Positions 37,103-45,569 of a stretch of 64,000 bases of DNA are shown one piece after another. The notes beneath the pieces were generated by a model. It did not search any database. It was not told where the DNA came from and saw nothing but the letters and a program-made list of their open reading frames with translations. This DNA is from Kribbella soli (GTDB lineage: Bacteria > Actinomycetota > Actinomycetes > Propionibacteriales > Kribbellaceae): assembly GCF_004331345.1 (NCBI RefSeq), contig NZ_SJJZ01000004.1, positions 682,001 to 746,000 of the forward strand, read 5' to 3'. The position numbers and the translations under genes were made by a program. The first letter of the stretch is position 1. The number at the start of each line of letters is the position of its first letter.

Positions 37103-37721
37103 GCTCGACCAACAGGTGAGACTGATCGTGGACCGCGAGGTCCGTGCGGCGCCCCGGCTGACCCCGGCCGGCGAGCGCATCCTCGCGGCCGCGTCGACGC
37201 TGTTCTACGAGCAGGGGATCCGGACCGTCGGCGTCGATGCGATCGCCGCGGCGGCGGACGTGACGAAGAAAACGCTGTACGACCGGTTCGGGTCGAAGGA
37301 TCGGCTGATCGCGGCGTACCTGGAGCAGCGGGACCGGACCTGGCACCTGTTCCTGGACGAACAGCTGGCCGCGCGGAAGCCGGCCACGCCCGAGGCGGTG
37401 ATCCTGGTGCTGTTCGCCGCGCTGACGGACTGGCTGGCCGGATCGCGCAACGGGTGCGGATTCATCAACGCGAGCGTGGAGCTGGCCGCGCCGGACCACC
37501 CGGCGATGCCGGTGATCGTCGGCCAGAAGCGGTGGATGCGGTCCGAGTTCGAGGCGCAGGCGCAGGCGGCGGGACTCGCGGACGCGGGTGAGTTGGCCGA
37601 TCGGCTGCTGTTGCTTCACGAGGGCGCACTGGTCAGTTACCGGGTCGCGGCGATGACCTCGGCGCCGGAGGTCGCGGCCCGGGCGGCCGCGGATCTGCTG
37701 GCCGGGTGGCCCCGGGTCTAG
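37101..37721 (+). CDS. TetR family transcriptional regulator
   Basis: The 206-residue product has the TetR DNA-binding domain (ERILAAASTLFYEQGIRTVGVDAIAAAADVTKKTLYDRFGSKDRLIAAYLEQRDRTW in outline) and a helical ligand-binding half of the TetR_C type with NGCGFINASVELA. The neighbouring divergent EamA exporter suggests it controls that gene in response to a ligand. ATG 37101 overlaps a palindrome. The stop overlaps the convergent channel gene by 4 bp. Confidence 0.92.
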   Translation: MLDQQVRLIVDREVRAAPRLTPAGERILAAASTLFYEQGIRTVGVDAIAAAADVTKKTLYDRFGSKDRLIAAYLEQRDRTWHLFLDEQLAARKPATPEAVILVLFAALTDWLAGSRNGCGFINASVELAAPDHPAMPVIVGQKRWMRSEFEAQAQAAGLADAGELADRLLLLHEGALVSYRVAAMTSAPEVAARAAADLLAGWPRV

Positions 37722-38380
37722 GTGTTGCTCCGCTTGGCGATCGTCAGGCCGACGAGGCGGGACACGACCATGGCGACGTACCCGAGGCCGGCGAGCTGTT
37801 CGAGCATCACGACCGAGCGTCCCCAGGACGTGATCGGGACGATGTCGCTCAGGCCGGTGCTGGACAGTGTGGTGAAGCTCAGGAACAGCAGTTCCATCCA
37901 GGTGCGATCGTTGGCTGGGTCAACGGCTGCGGTGAAGCTGCCGGGGACGAGGACCTGGACGAACACGTACAGGTAGGCGAAACCCCAAGCCACCAAGGTG
38001 AAAGTGGCACCGGCCGCGAAGAGTTCGTCGACGCTGACCTCATGGTCGGACAGCATGTAGCGGAGCAGGCAGTACGCCGCGTAGAAGTAGAAGGCCGCAT
38101 GCAGCGCGCCGGAGATCGCGACGACCGGTTCGGTCGGGTTGAACGCGTCGACCAACGACAGCGCCACCGCCGGGAGGCCCAGGCAGACGCTGACCCAGGT
38201 GAGTCCTGGGGTCGCGCGGACGGAGAAGACCGCGAGCACGAGTACGACGATGCCGAGGATCTCGAACGCGACGCGGCCGGAGCGTGACCCTTCCATCGCG
38301 GGATAGATCAGCACACCGAGCAACTGCACGATCAGCAGCACCGCCGACGGATTCCGCCGGGCACTACCGACGACCGTCAC
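37718..38380 (-). CDS. Ion-channel-like membrane protein
   Basis: The 220-residue product has six hydrophobic helices; the last two flank a pore-loop-like segment (WMELLFLSFTTLSSTGLSDIVP) as in the two-helix ion-channel family. The potassium filter GYG is replaced by TLSSTGLSD, so ion selectivity is uncertain. ATG or GTG near 38380 overlaps the thioesterase stop by 4 bp, so the two genes are coupled. It overlaps the TetR stop convergently. Confidence 0.82.
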   Translation of the reverse strand: MTVVGSARRNPSAVLLIVQLLGVLIYPAMEGSRSGRVAFEILGIVVLVLAVFSVRATPGLTWVSVCLGLPAVALSLVDAFNPTEPVVAISGALHAAFYFYAAYCLLRYMLSDHEVSVDELFAAGATFTLVAWGFAYLYVFVQVLVPGSFTAAVDPANDRTWMELLFLSFTTLSSTGLSDIVPITSWGRSVVMLEQLAGLGYVAMVVSRLVGLTIAKRSNT

Positions 38381-38940
38381 CGCCCACCACCCTCAGCCGC
38401 TGCCGCAGCCTCTTCGTGCGCAGCCTCCTCGTGTGCAGCCTCCTCGCGGGAGGCGATGATCGCTGCTCGGCGGGCCAGCCGGTGACTTCGGCGGATCTCG
38501 GCCTCGCGCAACCGCCGGCGGTCCTCGTCCGTCTCCGGAACCGCCTGCGGCACCTGCCGCGGCTTCCCGTCCTCGTCGACCGCCACGAACACCAGGTACG
38601 CCGACGCAACGTGCACCTGCGGACCGACCGCGTCCCACCGATCGGCGGTGATCCGTACGCCGACCTCCATCGAGCTCCGACCGGTCCAGTTCACCTGCGC
38701 GCTGAAGTGCACGACATCACCGACCCGCACCGGAACCAGGAACACCATCTCGTCCATCGACGCGGTGACCGCAGGCCCGCCGGAGTGCCGCGCCGCGACC
38801 ACGCCGGCGACCGAGTCGACCAGCGTCATGATCACGCCGCCGTGCACGGTGCCGAGCAGGTTCGTCTCGTTCTGCGCGGTGATGTGCGACAGCGACAGCC
38901 GCGTCTCCGAGGTCGGCCGCGCCGACCGGCTGCTGGTCAT
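38377..38940 (-). CDS. Acyl-CoA thioesterase, hotdog fold
   Basis: The 187-residue product has the acyl-CoA hydrolase hotdog domain: NETNLLGTVHGGVIMTLVDSVAGVVAARH (the Asn-X-HGG region with the catalytic Asp) and MDEMVFLVPVRVGDVVHFSAQVNWTG. The C-terminal 50 residues are helical and highly charged, ending in an Ala/Glu/His repeat (EEAAHEEAAHEEAA). ATG 38940 follows AAGGAGTTGT, a strong site. It likely hydrolyses medium- or long-chain acyl-CoA. It is the first gene of a coupled pair with the channel gene. Confidence 0.9.
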   Translation of the reverse strand: MTSSRSARPTSETRLSLSHITAQNETNLLGTVHGGVIMTLVDSVAGVVAARHSGGPAVTASMDEMVFLVPVRVGDVVHFSAQVNWTGRSSMEVGVRITADRWDAVGPQVHVASAYLVFVAVDEDGKPRQVPQAVPETDEDRRRLREAEIRRSHRLARRAAIIASREEAAHEEAAHEEAAAAAEGGGR

Positions 38941-39146
38941 ACAACTCCTTGAGTCACTCCGGCTGGGTCTGCGGCAGCGTATCCCGCCACTTGTGGCGCC
39001 CGGCCCGATGTGTGGGTGACGGCTACCACCTTCCGGGGATTCCTGCCCGAACCGAGCCGACGCAAAGAGCGGGGAAACAAAATTGCACATAGCGACGATT
39101 CCTTTCCCCGCCACGACAGCTCCCGCCGCCCGTGCGGTCTCACGCC

Positions 39147-39224
39147 GAGTCGTGGCGTTTGGTTGCCCCTCGAAACCGCGAGTCGTGGATCGAGGCTGCT
39201 CCTGACCGCCAAAACCCACGACTC
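39147..39224. repeat. Nested inverted repeat (cruciform-like) with extra copies of GAGTCGTGG
   Basis: GAGTCGTGGCGTTTGG (39147-39162) pairs with CCAAAACCCACGACTC (39209-39224) at 14 of 16 positions. Inside, CCTCGA/TCGAGG forms a second stem, whose loop carries a further CGAGTCGTGG (39179-). Looks like a mobile palindromic or structured element. Confidence 0.65.
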
Positions 39225-39310
39225 GACGGACACCGCTACCTGCGCCACTGCCACCCGCCGGCCGCACCTGATCCACTCCGACCCCGGCGTCGGAGCCCAG
39301 TCACAGCGCG

Positions 39311-39380
39311 GGTTATCCCCTCGTGTTGTGGGTTCTCTGCTCGTACACCAGGGGAGAACCCCCAACGCGAGGGGATAACC
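39311..39380. repeat. Long hairpin, 27-bp arms with two mismatches
   Basis: Arms at 39311-39337 and 39354-39380 begin GGTTATCCCCTCG and end GGGGATAACC; 25 of 27 positions pair, with a 16-nt loop. Not next to any stop codon. Function unknown. Confidence 0.75.
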
Positions 39381-39558
39381 GGTCTTGTTGCCCGCGGTGT
39401 TGGTCGCGTTCTGCCTGGGCGCCGGCCAGCTCCTGTCTGCCGGGTGACTTCAGCCGCGGGCGGCCATCACGAGAGTCCCACTTGTCCACAGGTTCGGATT
39501 GGCGTGCTCGGAGACGGGCCGATCCTCGTACTTTCTCTGCCGACAAGGAGGACCGACG

Positions 39559-40521
39559 ATGCCCATCGACACCACCGAACATGCCCAAGGCAACAACTCC
39601 CCTCACTCCAGCTCTCCCGACTTGGTGCTGCCGCCGCTGTCCAGGCGGCAGGCCGATCGGCTCGTGCACCTCGCGCTGCGCACGGCCGCCGACCTCGGTC
39701 TCGCCGTCAGCTACCAGGGCGGTGCCGCGCTCGTGCCCACCGACAGCTCCGCCGGCAAACCGGTGCTCGGACTCAGCAATCTCGCGCGCATCCTCGCCCA
39801 CTTCGACGAGGACCGCTGGCCGCTGCTCGTCGAGGAACACTTCCGCCAACTCCTGGACCAGCTCCGCCAAGGTCCACCCGATCCACCGCACGACCCCGAG
39901 CGCGAGCTGATCCAGCGGCTCGTCCCTCGCGACGCCCTACCGCCCGACTGGACCGCGGACCGCCCCGATTTCCTCCCCGGCCTGATCTCCGTCCCGTCCG
40001 CGGAGACCGACGGCATCGTGACCATGTACCTCGAGCCGGCCGACCTGGGCCTCACCTGGTCGGACGCCGAACGCTTCGGCCTCGCCAACCTCCGCCGCCT
40101 CGAGGACCAGGTCGAGTACGTCGATCACGACGACCTCCGCATCGCCTTCGTCTCCGGGACAGCATTCGCGGCCTCCCGCGCGCTCGTCCTCGACACCGTC
40201 CTGCGTAAGTCCTTACACGTCGAGCACGCGCCATACGGTGTGCTCGCCGCAGTGCCGGCCCGGGACACGTTGCTGCTCCATGTGATCGAGGGCCTGACCG
40301 TCATCCCGGCACTAGGCGTCCTGCTGAATGTCGCCGCCCGCTGCCACGCCCATGATCCCGGCCCGCTGTCGCCGGACGTCTACCTGGTGACTCCCGACTT
40401 CACCTGGCACTCCGCCACGACCGCACTACCCGACCACACACCACTGCGGTTGTCCCCCGAGCTCGAGACCCTCACCAAGCTCCTCGCGACGCGGGAGGCA
40501 ACAGCCGAGTCCCGCCGATGA
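39559..40521 (+). CDS. Hypothetical protein
   Basis: The 320-residue soluble product lacks a signal peptide and membrane helices. Segments include PLSRRQADRLVHLALRTAADLGLAVSYQGGAALVP and a C-terminal part with TLLLHVIEGLTVIPALGVLLNVAARCHAHDPGPLSPDVYLVTPD. The overall beta-alpha pattern is well formed, so it looks like a real protein, but I recognise no family. ATG 39559 is preceded by AAGGAGG. It is preceded by a repeat-rich intergenic region and followed by the convergent flavin reductase gene. Confidence 0.72.
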   Translation: MPIDTTEHAQGNNSPHSSSPDLVLPPLSRRQADRLVHLALRTAADLGLAVSYQGGAALVPTDSSAGKPVLGLSNLARILAHFDEDRWPLLVEEHFRQLLDQLRQGPPDPPHDPERELIQRLVPRDALPPDWTADRPDFLPGLISVPSAETDGIVTMYLEPADLGLTWSDAERFGLANLRRLEDQVEYVDHDDLRIAFVSGTAFAASRALVLDTVLRKSLHVEHAPYGVLAAVPARDTLLLHVIEGLTVIPALGVLLNVAARCHAHDPGPLSPDVYLVTPDFTWHSATTALPDHTPLRLSPELETLTKLLATREATAESRR

Positions 40522-40563
40522 CAGATGCCCGGAGCAACTACCAGGACCTACTCACCAGGACGA

Positions 40564-41187
40564 CTAGTCACCAGGAGGTGTGAAATGCCCGGGCCAGTCG
40601 GAGTAGCGGATGCGGGAGATCGAGCGGACCTCGCCGATGGTGGACCACTCGTCCTTGCCGAGCCGGGCGAGCGGGCGCAGGCGCCGGACATCCGGGTGGC
40701 CGTCGTCCAGCACTGCGGCGTCGATCGCGATGTGCCGGACCTGACCGATAACGAGGGTGCAGTCACCGAGTTCGAGGGTGGTGTGCAGCGTGCACTCGAT
40801 CGCGACCGGCGACTCCGCGACCCGCGGTACGGCGACCGTCCGGGACGGCTCGGTCGTCACCCCGATCGCCTCGAACTCGGAGACCTCCGCCGGGAAGTTC
40901 GTCCCGGACGCGTTGACCTGTTCGTAGAGGTGCTCGGCGGCGAAGTTCACCACGAACTCGCCGGTCGCCTCGACGTTGTTCAGGCTGTCCTTGCGCCCCA
41001 CCGAGGTGAACTGCACCATCGGCGGCTGCACGGACGCGACGGTGAAGAACGAGTGCGGCGCCAGGTTCAGCACGCCGTCGGCCGATCGGCTCGACACCCA
41101 GGCGATCGGGCGCGGCACGACCACCGAGTTCAGCAACGCATAGAACTCCCGTCGCCCGACGGTCTCCGGATTCACATCGACACGCAC
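40564..41187 (-). CDS. Flavin reductase-like domain protein
   Basis: The 207-residue product has the FMN-binding split-barrel of the flavin reductase family: REFYALLNSVVVPRPIAWVSSRSADGVLNLAPHSFFTVASVQPPMVQF, NNVEATGEFVVNFAAEHL and IECTLHTTLELGDCTLVIGQVRHI. It probably binds FMN and reduces flavin or an aromatic substrate; the partner oxygenase is not nearby. GTG 41187 is chosen. It is divergent from the phosphotransferase gene across 87 bp. Confidence 0.9.
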   Translation of the reverse strand: MRVDVNPETVGRREFYALLNSVVVPRPIAWVSSRSADGVLNLAPHSFFTVASVQPPMVQFTSVGRKDSLNNVEATGEFVVNFAAEHLYEQVNASGTNFPAEVSEFEAIGVTTEPSRTVAVPRVAESPVAIECTLHTTLELGDCTLVIGQVRHIAIDAAVLDDGHPDVRRLRPLARLGKDEWSTIGEVRSISRIRYSDWPGHFTPPGD

Positions 41188-41274
41188 GCCCGAAGTACAT
41201 CAAACTCGGTGGATGCCGCCGTACCCCGCCTCGCGGATCCGGGCGGCGGTTCGCGCGGACGACGGAGATGTGGA

Positions 41275-42303
41275 TTGGCTGCAGAGCTCGATTTCCTGGA
41301 CCAAGTGACCGCTGTGGCGCGGCGTCACGGCGTCGACCCCGGTGAGCTGAAGGAGGTCGCCGGCGGGGTGGCCAACCGGGGCTTCGTGCTCGGGGACGAC
41401 CTGTTCCTGCGGGTTTGCCGGCCCGGGTTCGAGGCCGACCTGCTGAAGGAGACCCACGTCGTGCCGGCCGCCCGGTCCGTCGGGGTGCTGACACCCGCGA
41501 TCGTGGAGTACGACGACAGCGGCCGCCTGATCGCTGCGCCGTACGCGTTGATGGAGCGGGTCCACGGCACCGAGCCCACCGAGCTCCCCACCGGACTCGC
41601 CGAGCAACTCGCCCGCCTCCACCAACTCGAGCGAGGTCCAGGATCCGCCCCGAGCCACGCGAAGCCAGCCGACGCGAAGGGCAAACCACCGGCGCTGGAC
41701 CTCTCAGCGCTGGACCTCTCAGCGCAGGACCTCCCGGCGCAGGACCTCCCGGCGCAGGACCTGCCAGCCCGGGACCTCTCCGCGCTGGACCTCTCCGGGA
41801 TGGGTGAGGACGGGTGGGGGGATCCGTGGCGGACTATCGAGGAGCTCGCCGAGGGTGGGTACGTCGATCCGGGGACGGCGAGTTGGCTGACCGGGTGGTT
41901 CACGCGGCTTGCGGAGCGCATCGACGGGAGCAGGCCGAAGGTGCTGATCCACGGAGATGTTGCCGCTCACAACCTTCTCGCCGGGCCGGACGGGGACCTC
42001 CGCGCGCTCATCGACTGGGGCGACGCGGCCTGGGCGCCACGGGCGATGGACTTCGCCAAGCTCCCCCTGACCCAGGTCGCCGCGCTGCTTCCGGACTACC
42101 TTCGGCACTCCCAGTCACCAGAGTCCGAGGAGGAGCTTGCCGCGGCTGTCCTCTGGTTCCACCTGTCCTGGGGTCTCGGCAAACTCCCCGCCGCTCCTTG
42201 GCCCGGCCAACGTCACTGGACAGCTCCCACCACCAGCCGCTTGCTCAACATCCTGCACTTCTTCACCACCGCTCCACCGGCGCCATGGTCCGGACTCACC
42301 TAG
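41275..42303 (+). CDS. Phosphotransferase family protein with an inserted five-residue repeat
   Basis: The 342-residue product has the aminoglycoside phosphotransferase/choline kinase fold: GVANRGFVLGDDLFLRV (nucleotide loop), YALMERVHGTEP (hinge), and the catalytic loop HGDVAAHN (H226, D228, N233) with metal-ligand DWGD (D247). Residues 141-175, between the hinge and catalytic loop, hold a sevenfold repeat of the type LDLSA/QDLPA. TTG 41275 is preceded by GGAG; upstream the frame is only an anti-shadow of the reductase gene. The substrate (sugar, antibiotic or other alcohol) is unknown. Confidence 0.87.
   Translation: MAAELDFLDQVTAVARRHGVDPGELKEVAGGVANRGFVLGDDLFLRVCRPGFEADLLKETHVVPAARSVGVLTPAIVEYDDSGRLIAAPYALMERVHGTEPTELPTGLAEQLARLHQLERGPGSAPSHAKPADAKGKPPALDLSALDLSAQDLPAQDLPAQDLPARDLSALDLSGMGEDGWGDPWRTIEELAEGGYVDPGTASWLTGWFTRLAERIDGSRPKVLIHGDVAAHNLLAGPDGDLRALIDWGDAAWAPRAMDFAKLPLTQVAALLPDYLRHSQSPESEEELAAAVLWFHLSWGLGKLPAAPWPGQRHWTAPTTSRLLNILHFFTTAPPAPWSGLT
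41695..41799 (+). repeat. Seven in-frame tandem 15-bp units within the phosphotransferase gene
   Basis: Units start CTGGACCTCTCAGCG (twice), then CAGGACCTCCCGGCG (twice), CAGGACCTGCCAGCC, CGGGACCTCTCCGCG and CTGGACCTCTCCGGG. The encoded pentapeptides are X-D-L-(S/P)-(A/G), a pattern resembling pentapeptide-repeat proteins (A[D/N]LXX), though only seven units are present. Confidence 0.9.
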
Positions 42304-42414
42304 GAGACGCGCCCTAGCGATCAAGAAGGCGGGGTTCTTGAAGTCAGTGATGCGGTTTCTGCTTGAAAACAAGGGGGTTTGCACTTGTTGTGACATGAGG
42401 CAGACTGGGGTTCC

Positions 42415-43449
42415 GTGACTGACTACGAGGCGGCTGCGGGCCGGTACGACGATCAGATGACCTACCGGCGGACGGGCCGGAGTGGACTGCAACTCCCGGC
42501 GATCTCGCTCGGGCTGTGGCACAACTTCGGCGACGACAAGCCGTTCACGACGCAGCGGGACATCCTGCGGCGGGCGTTCGACCTCGGCGTCACGCACTTC
42601 GACCTGGCGAACAACTACGGCCCGCCGTACGGGTCGGCCGAGACCAACTTCGGGACGCACTTCGCGCGCGACTTCACCCGGTACCGCGACGAGCTGATCA
42701 TCTCGACCAAGGCCGGGTACGACATGTGGCCGGGGCCGTACGGTCAGGGCGGCGGCTCGCGGAAGTACCTGCTCGCCTCGCTCGACCAGTCGCTGAGCCG
42801 GATGGGCCTGGACTACGTCGACATCTTCTACTCGCACCGGTTCGACCCGGACACGCCGCTCGAGGAGACGATGGGCGCGCTCGACGCGGCGGTCCGTTCG
42901 GGCAAGGCGCTGTACGCCGGCATCTCGTCGTACTCGGCGGACCGGACCCGGGAGGCGGCGCGGATCCTGCAGGAGCTCGGTACGCCGCTGCTCATCCACC
43001 AGCCGTCGTACTCGATGCTGAACCGGTGGATCGAGGAGGACCTGCTGGACGCGGTGGGTGAGCTCGGCGTCGGGGTGATCGCGTTCTCGCCGCTGGCGCA
43101 GGGCGTGCTCACGGACCGGTACCTGGGCGGCATTCCGTCCGACTCGCGCGCGGCGCAGGGCAAGTCGCTCAACCCGGACTCGCTGACCGAGGACACGCTC
43201 AAGCACGTCCGCGCGCTGAGCGAGATCGCGAAGGAGCGCGGTCAGTCCGTCGCCCAGCTCGCGCTCGCCTGGACCCTCCGCGACGACCGCGTCACCAGCG
43301 CGCTGATCGGCGCCTCCAGCGTCGCGCAGCTCGAGGACAACCTCGCCACCGTGCGCAACCTCGGGTTCACCGATGAGGAACTCAAGGCGATCGACGCCGA
43401 CGCCGTGGAAGCCGGCATCAACTTGTGGAAGAAGAGCTCTGACGCCTGA
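42415..43449 (+). CDS. Aldo/keto reductase, YghZ-like
   Basis: The 344-residue product is a complete AKR barrel: GVTHFDLANNYGPPYGSAE carries the catalytic Asp and Tyr, ISTKAGYDMWPGPYG the Lys, and SHRFDPDTPLEETM the His; the C-terminal cofactor loop is TSALIGASSVAQLEDNL. The N-terminal MTYRRTGRSGLQLPAISLGLW and the PPYGSAE segment match the E. coli YghZ (L-glyceraldehyde 3-phosphate reductase) branch. GTG 42415 is chosen. An AACAAG/CTTGTT inverted repeat lies about 30-50 bp upstream. A strong terminator follows. Confidence 0.92.
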   Translation: MTDYEAAAGRYDDQMTYRRTGRSGLQLPAISLGLWHNFGDDKPFTTQRDILRRAFDLGVTHFDLANNYGPPYGSAETNFGTHFARDFTRYRDELIISTKAGYDMWPGPYGQGGGSRKYLLASLDQSLSRMGLDYVDIFYSHRFDPDTPLEETMGALDAAVRSGKALYAGISSYSADRTREAARILQELGTPLLIHQPSYSMLNRWIEEDLLDAVGELGVGVIAFSPLAQGVLTDRYLGGIPSDSRAAQGKSLNPDSLTEDTLKHVRALSEIAKERGQSVAQLALAWTLRDDRVTSALIGASSVAQLEDNLATVRNLGFTDEELKAIDADAVEAGINLWKKSSDA

Positions 43450-43463
43450 CAGCCACGCCTCAC

Positions 43464-43499
43464 GAAACGCCCGCCGCACCCACGTGCGACGGGCGTTTC
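43464..43499 (+). terminator. Terminator after aldo/keto reductase gene
   Basis: GAAACGCCCG-CGCAC pairs with GTGCG-CGGGCGTTTC, with a short loop, 15 bp beyond the stop. It is followed by CCTTTGCC. Confidence 0.8.
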
Positions 43500-43688
43500 C
43501 CTTTGCCGACCGCGACAGACGCCAGTTGCCGCCCGCGACAGACTCCAGTGACAGACGGCAGGGCAGCGGCAGACGGCAGCGCGAAACGGTACCGGCGCGA
43601 GACGGGATGATTACGGAGCGGGGTGGAACGGTTGCGGTTCGGGTGGGATGGGCACACGCTGGGAAGAGACCTCCTGGAGGTGGTTGAG

Positions 43689-44342
43689 ATGACCGCTTCG
43701 ACGCTCGAAATGGCCCTGACCTACGAACACGCACGGATTCGGGAGCTGGCCGAGCCGGCTCACCATCCGGACGCTGCGCATCCTGAACACCGGCATCAGA
43801 CGGACTGGTTCTACGCGATCGCGGCCCAGCATCTGGCCGCGGCCGAGGACGTGCTCCTCCCGCACGTCCGCCAGCTCCCCGACGGGAGTGACCTGGTCAC
43901 CAGGTACGTCGGCAACGCGAAGGAACTGGAGCGCTCACTGCGCTTCCTCAAAGGACGGCAGTACGGCGACAGCCGGTTCGTGGATCTCCACCACGACGAC
44001 CTGTGGCAGCAGATCGACCGGCTGCTGGGCGAGCACGAGACGATCGAGACGACGTACAGCCGGCAGATCTCGGAGCAGCTCGATGACCCGGACGTGAACA
44101 CGCTGACCGAGGACCTGCTGGAGGCGGAGGAGGTAGCGCCGACCAGGGCGCACCCGTACTCCCCGCACACCGGCAAGGCCGGGCGGCTGGCGCACCGCAT
44201 GTGGCGGATGGCCGACACCGCCTGGGACAGCGCCGAAGGACGCGTCGTGCCGAGCAAGTACCACGCGCACCCGAAGCGCGACTCCGCGCTCTCCCACTAC
44301 CTGTACGGCACCCCGATGCCGCACGAGGAAGAACCGCACTAG
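43689..44342 (+). CDS. Hemerythrin-like domain protein
   Basis: The 217-residue product is helical with metal-binding type residues spread as in HHE/hemerythrin-like proteins: HARIRELAEPAHHPD and EHRHQTDWFYAIAAQHLAAAEDVLLPHV (His/Glu set), then VDLHHDDLWQQIDRLLGEHETIE and EDLLEAEEVAPTRAHPYSPH. A diiron site is plausible, but spacing differs from classic hemerythrin and I infer only the class. ATG 43689 follows CTGGAGGTGG; a GTG at 43623 adds 22 residues without a good site. Hairpins follow (44380-44543). Confidence 0.75.
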   Translation: MTASTLEMALTYEHARIRELAEPAHHPDAAHPEHRHQTDWFYAIAAQHLAAAEDVLLPHVRQLPDGSDLVTRYVGNAKELERSLRFLKGRQYGDSRFVDLHHDDLWQQIDRLLGEHETIETTYSRQISEQLDDPDVNTLTEDLLEAEEVAPTRAHPYSPHTGKAGRLAHRMWRMADTAWDSAEGRVVPSKYHAHPKRDSALSHYLYGTPMPHEEEPH

Positions 44343-44379
44343 ACAGACCGCACTGGACGGGACGAACTGGACGAAAAGA

Positions 44380-44417
44380 GGCCCGGCCCCGGCGGATGCC
44401 TCCGCCGAGACCGGGCC
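44380..44417 (+). terminator. Terminator after hemerythrin-like gene
   Basis: GGCCCGG and inner GGCGGA pair with TCCGCC and CCGGGCC over a 4-nt loop (TGCC), 38 bp after the stop; imperfect but strong. Confidence 0.65.
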
Positions 44418-44424
44418 CGGTCTG

Positions 44425-44543
44425 CCGGCTCTCACTGCGCCTGGTTGTGGGAGCCGGCGTGCGGGTCCCGTCGCCGCTGCGCCTGGTGTGCGGATCCGGG
44501 GCCCTGCGTCCTCCCCCGCTGCGCCTGGTGTGCGGGGGAGGAC
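44425..44543. repeat. Three consecutive hairpins with one shared loop and different stems
   Basis: Hairpin 1 (44425-44457) has stem CCGGCTC-CAC/GTG-GAGCCGG around loop TGCGCCTGGTT. Hairpin 2 (44463-44504) has GGGTCCCG..CCGC/GCGG..CGGGGCCC around TGCGCCTGGTGT. Hairpin 3 (44508-44543) has GTCCTCCCCCGC/GCGGGGGAGGAC around TGCGCCTGGTGT. The loop is kept while the stems vary with compensatory pairing. Confidence 0.8.
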
Positions 44544-44591
44544 GGTCTGTGAGCTGGGTCGCCGCAACAGCTACCGGTACCCAGCTTGTAG

Positions 44592-45569
44592 TCATCTCAG
44601 GCCGTCGATCGCTTTCTTCGCGCCGGGGTGCAGCGGCACCGGATCGGTCTTCTCGGCGTTCTCCAGCTTGATGCCCTTGGCGGCTGCGTTCACCGCGACC
44701 AGCGCGTCCATGTTGTCGTAGACGACCTTCGTGAGCTGCTCCGCGAGCTCGTCCTTCATGTCCTTGCGGACCAGCAGCACGTTCGGCACGATGATCGTCG
44801 CCACGTCGGCCGGCTGCTTGTACGTCGCCGCCGGGATCGGTGCCTGCGAGTAGATCGAGCCGTACTTCTCCTGCATTTTCGGCAGCAGATCCGCGATCGG
44901 CAAGAGCTTGACGCCCTTGCCCAGGCTGGTGAACAGGTCGGTGATGCCGCCGGTCGGCAACCCACCGGACCAGACCAGAGCGTCGATCGACCCGGACTTC
45001 ATCGCGTCCACCGACTCCGGCAGCCCGAGCCGTTGCGCGGTGACGTCGGTGGCCGGGTCGAGTCCGGCCGCCTCGATCAGCCGGCGCGCGATCACCTCGG
45101 TGCCGGAGTTCGGCGAACCGGTGGAGACCCGCTTGCCCTTCAGGTCCGCGATCGAGTTGATTCCTGCCGACGTCCGTACGGCGACCTGCGTGTAGTTGTT
45201 GTACAGCCGGGTGAGCGCGACCACGTCCTGCTTGGCCTTGAAGCTGTTCACGCCGTTCACCGCGTCCGCCGCCGAGTCACCGAGCGAGAACGCGATGTCG
45301 TAGTTCCCGCCGACCAGGCCCTGGATGTTCTGCACCGAGGCACCGGTCTCGCTGGCCGTCGCCCGATAACCCGACATCTTCTGCGAGATCACCGAGGCCA
45401 GCGCACCACCGAGCTGGTAGTACACCCCCGTCGTGTTGCCGGTGGCAATCGTCAGCCGGCCACCGGATTCCGTTCCGGAGCCGGACGGTTCCCGCTGGCC
45501 GCCACAGGCAGCGAGCGAGACGAGGGCAACAAGCGCCACCGCGGCGGTGGGGAGGCGACGGAGTCTCAT
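44592..45569 (-). CDS. TAXI family TRAP transporter solute-binding lipoprotein
   Basis: The 325-residue product has a lipobox (VSLAAC), a Gly/Ser linker and the TAXI fold: RLTIATGNTTGVYYQLGGALASVIS, ASVQNIQGLVGGNYDIAFSLGDSA, LTRLYNNYTQVAVR, VSTGSPNSGTEVIARRLIEAAG and IDALVWSGGLPTGGITDL. TAXI proteins capture solutes such as glutamate for TRAP permeases of the fused type; the substrate is not readable. ATG 45569 overlaps the stop of the permease gene (ATGA), so the two are coupled. The related protein at 49767 shares the fold. Confidence 0.94.
   Translation of the reverse strand: MRLRRLPTAAVALVALVSLAACGGQREPSGSGTESGGRLTIATGNTTGVYYQLGGALASVISQKMSGYRATASETGASVQNIQGLVGGNYDIAFSLGDSAADAVNGVNSFKAKQDVVALTRLYNNYTQVAVRTSAGINSIADLKGKRVSTGSPNSGTEVIARRLIEAAGLDPATDVTAQRLGLPESVDAMKSGSIDALVWSGGLPTGGITDLFTSLGKGVKLLPIADLLPKMQEKYGSIYSQAPIPAATYKQPADVATIIVPNVLLVRKDMKDELAEQLTKVVYDNMDALVAVNAAAKGIKLENAEKTDPVPLHPGAKKAIDGLR

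Larger units (their letters stand above)
38941..39558. other. Intergenic region of about 620 bp with two repeat structures
   Basis: No gene is evident in either strand; frames are short or low-complexity. It holds a cruciform-like element (39147-39224), a 27-bp inverted repeat (39311-39380) and a DnaA-box-like TTGTCCACA (39482-39490). A strong ribosome site (AAGGAGG, 39545-39551) lies at the right end for the next gene. Confidence 0.5.
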
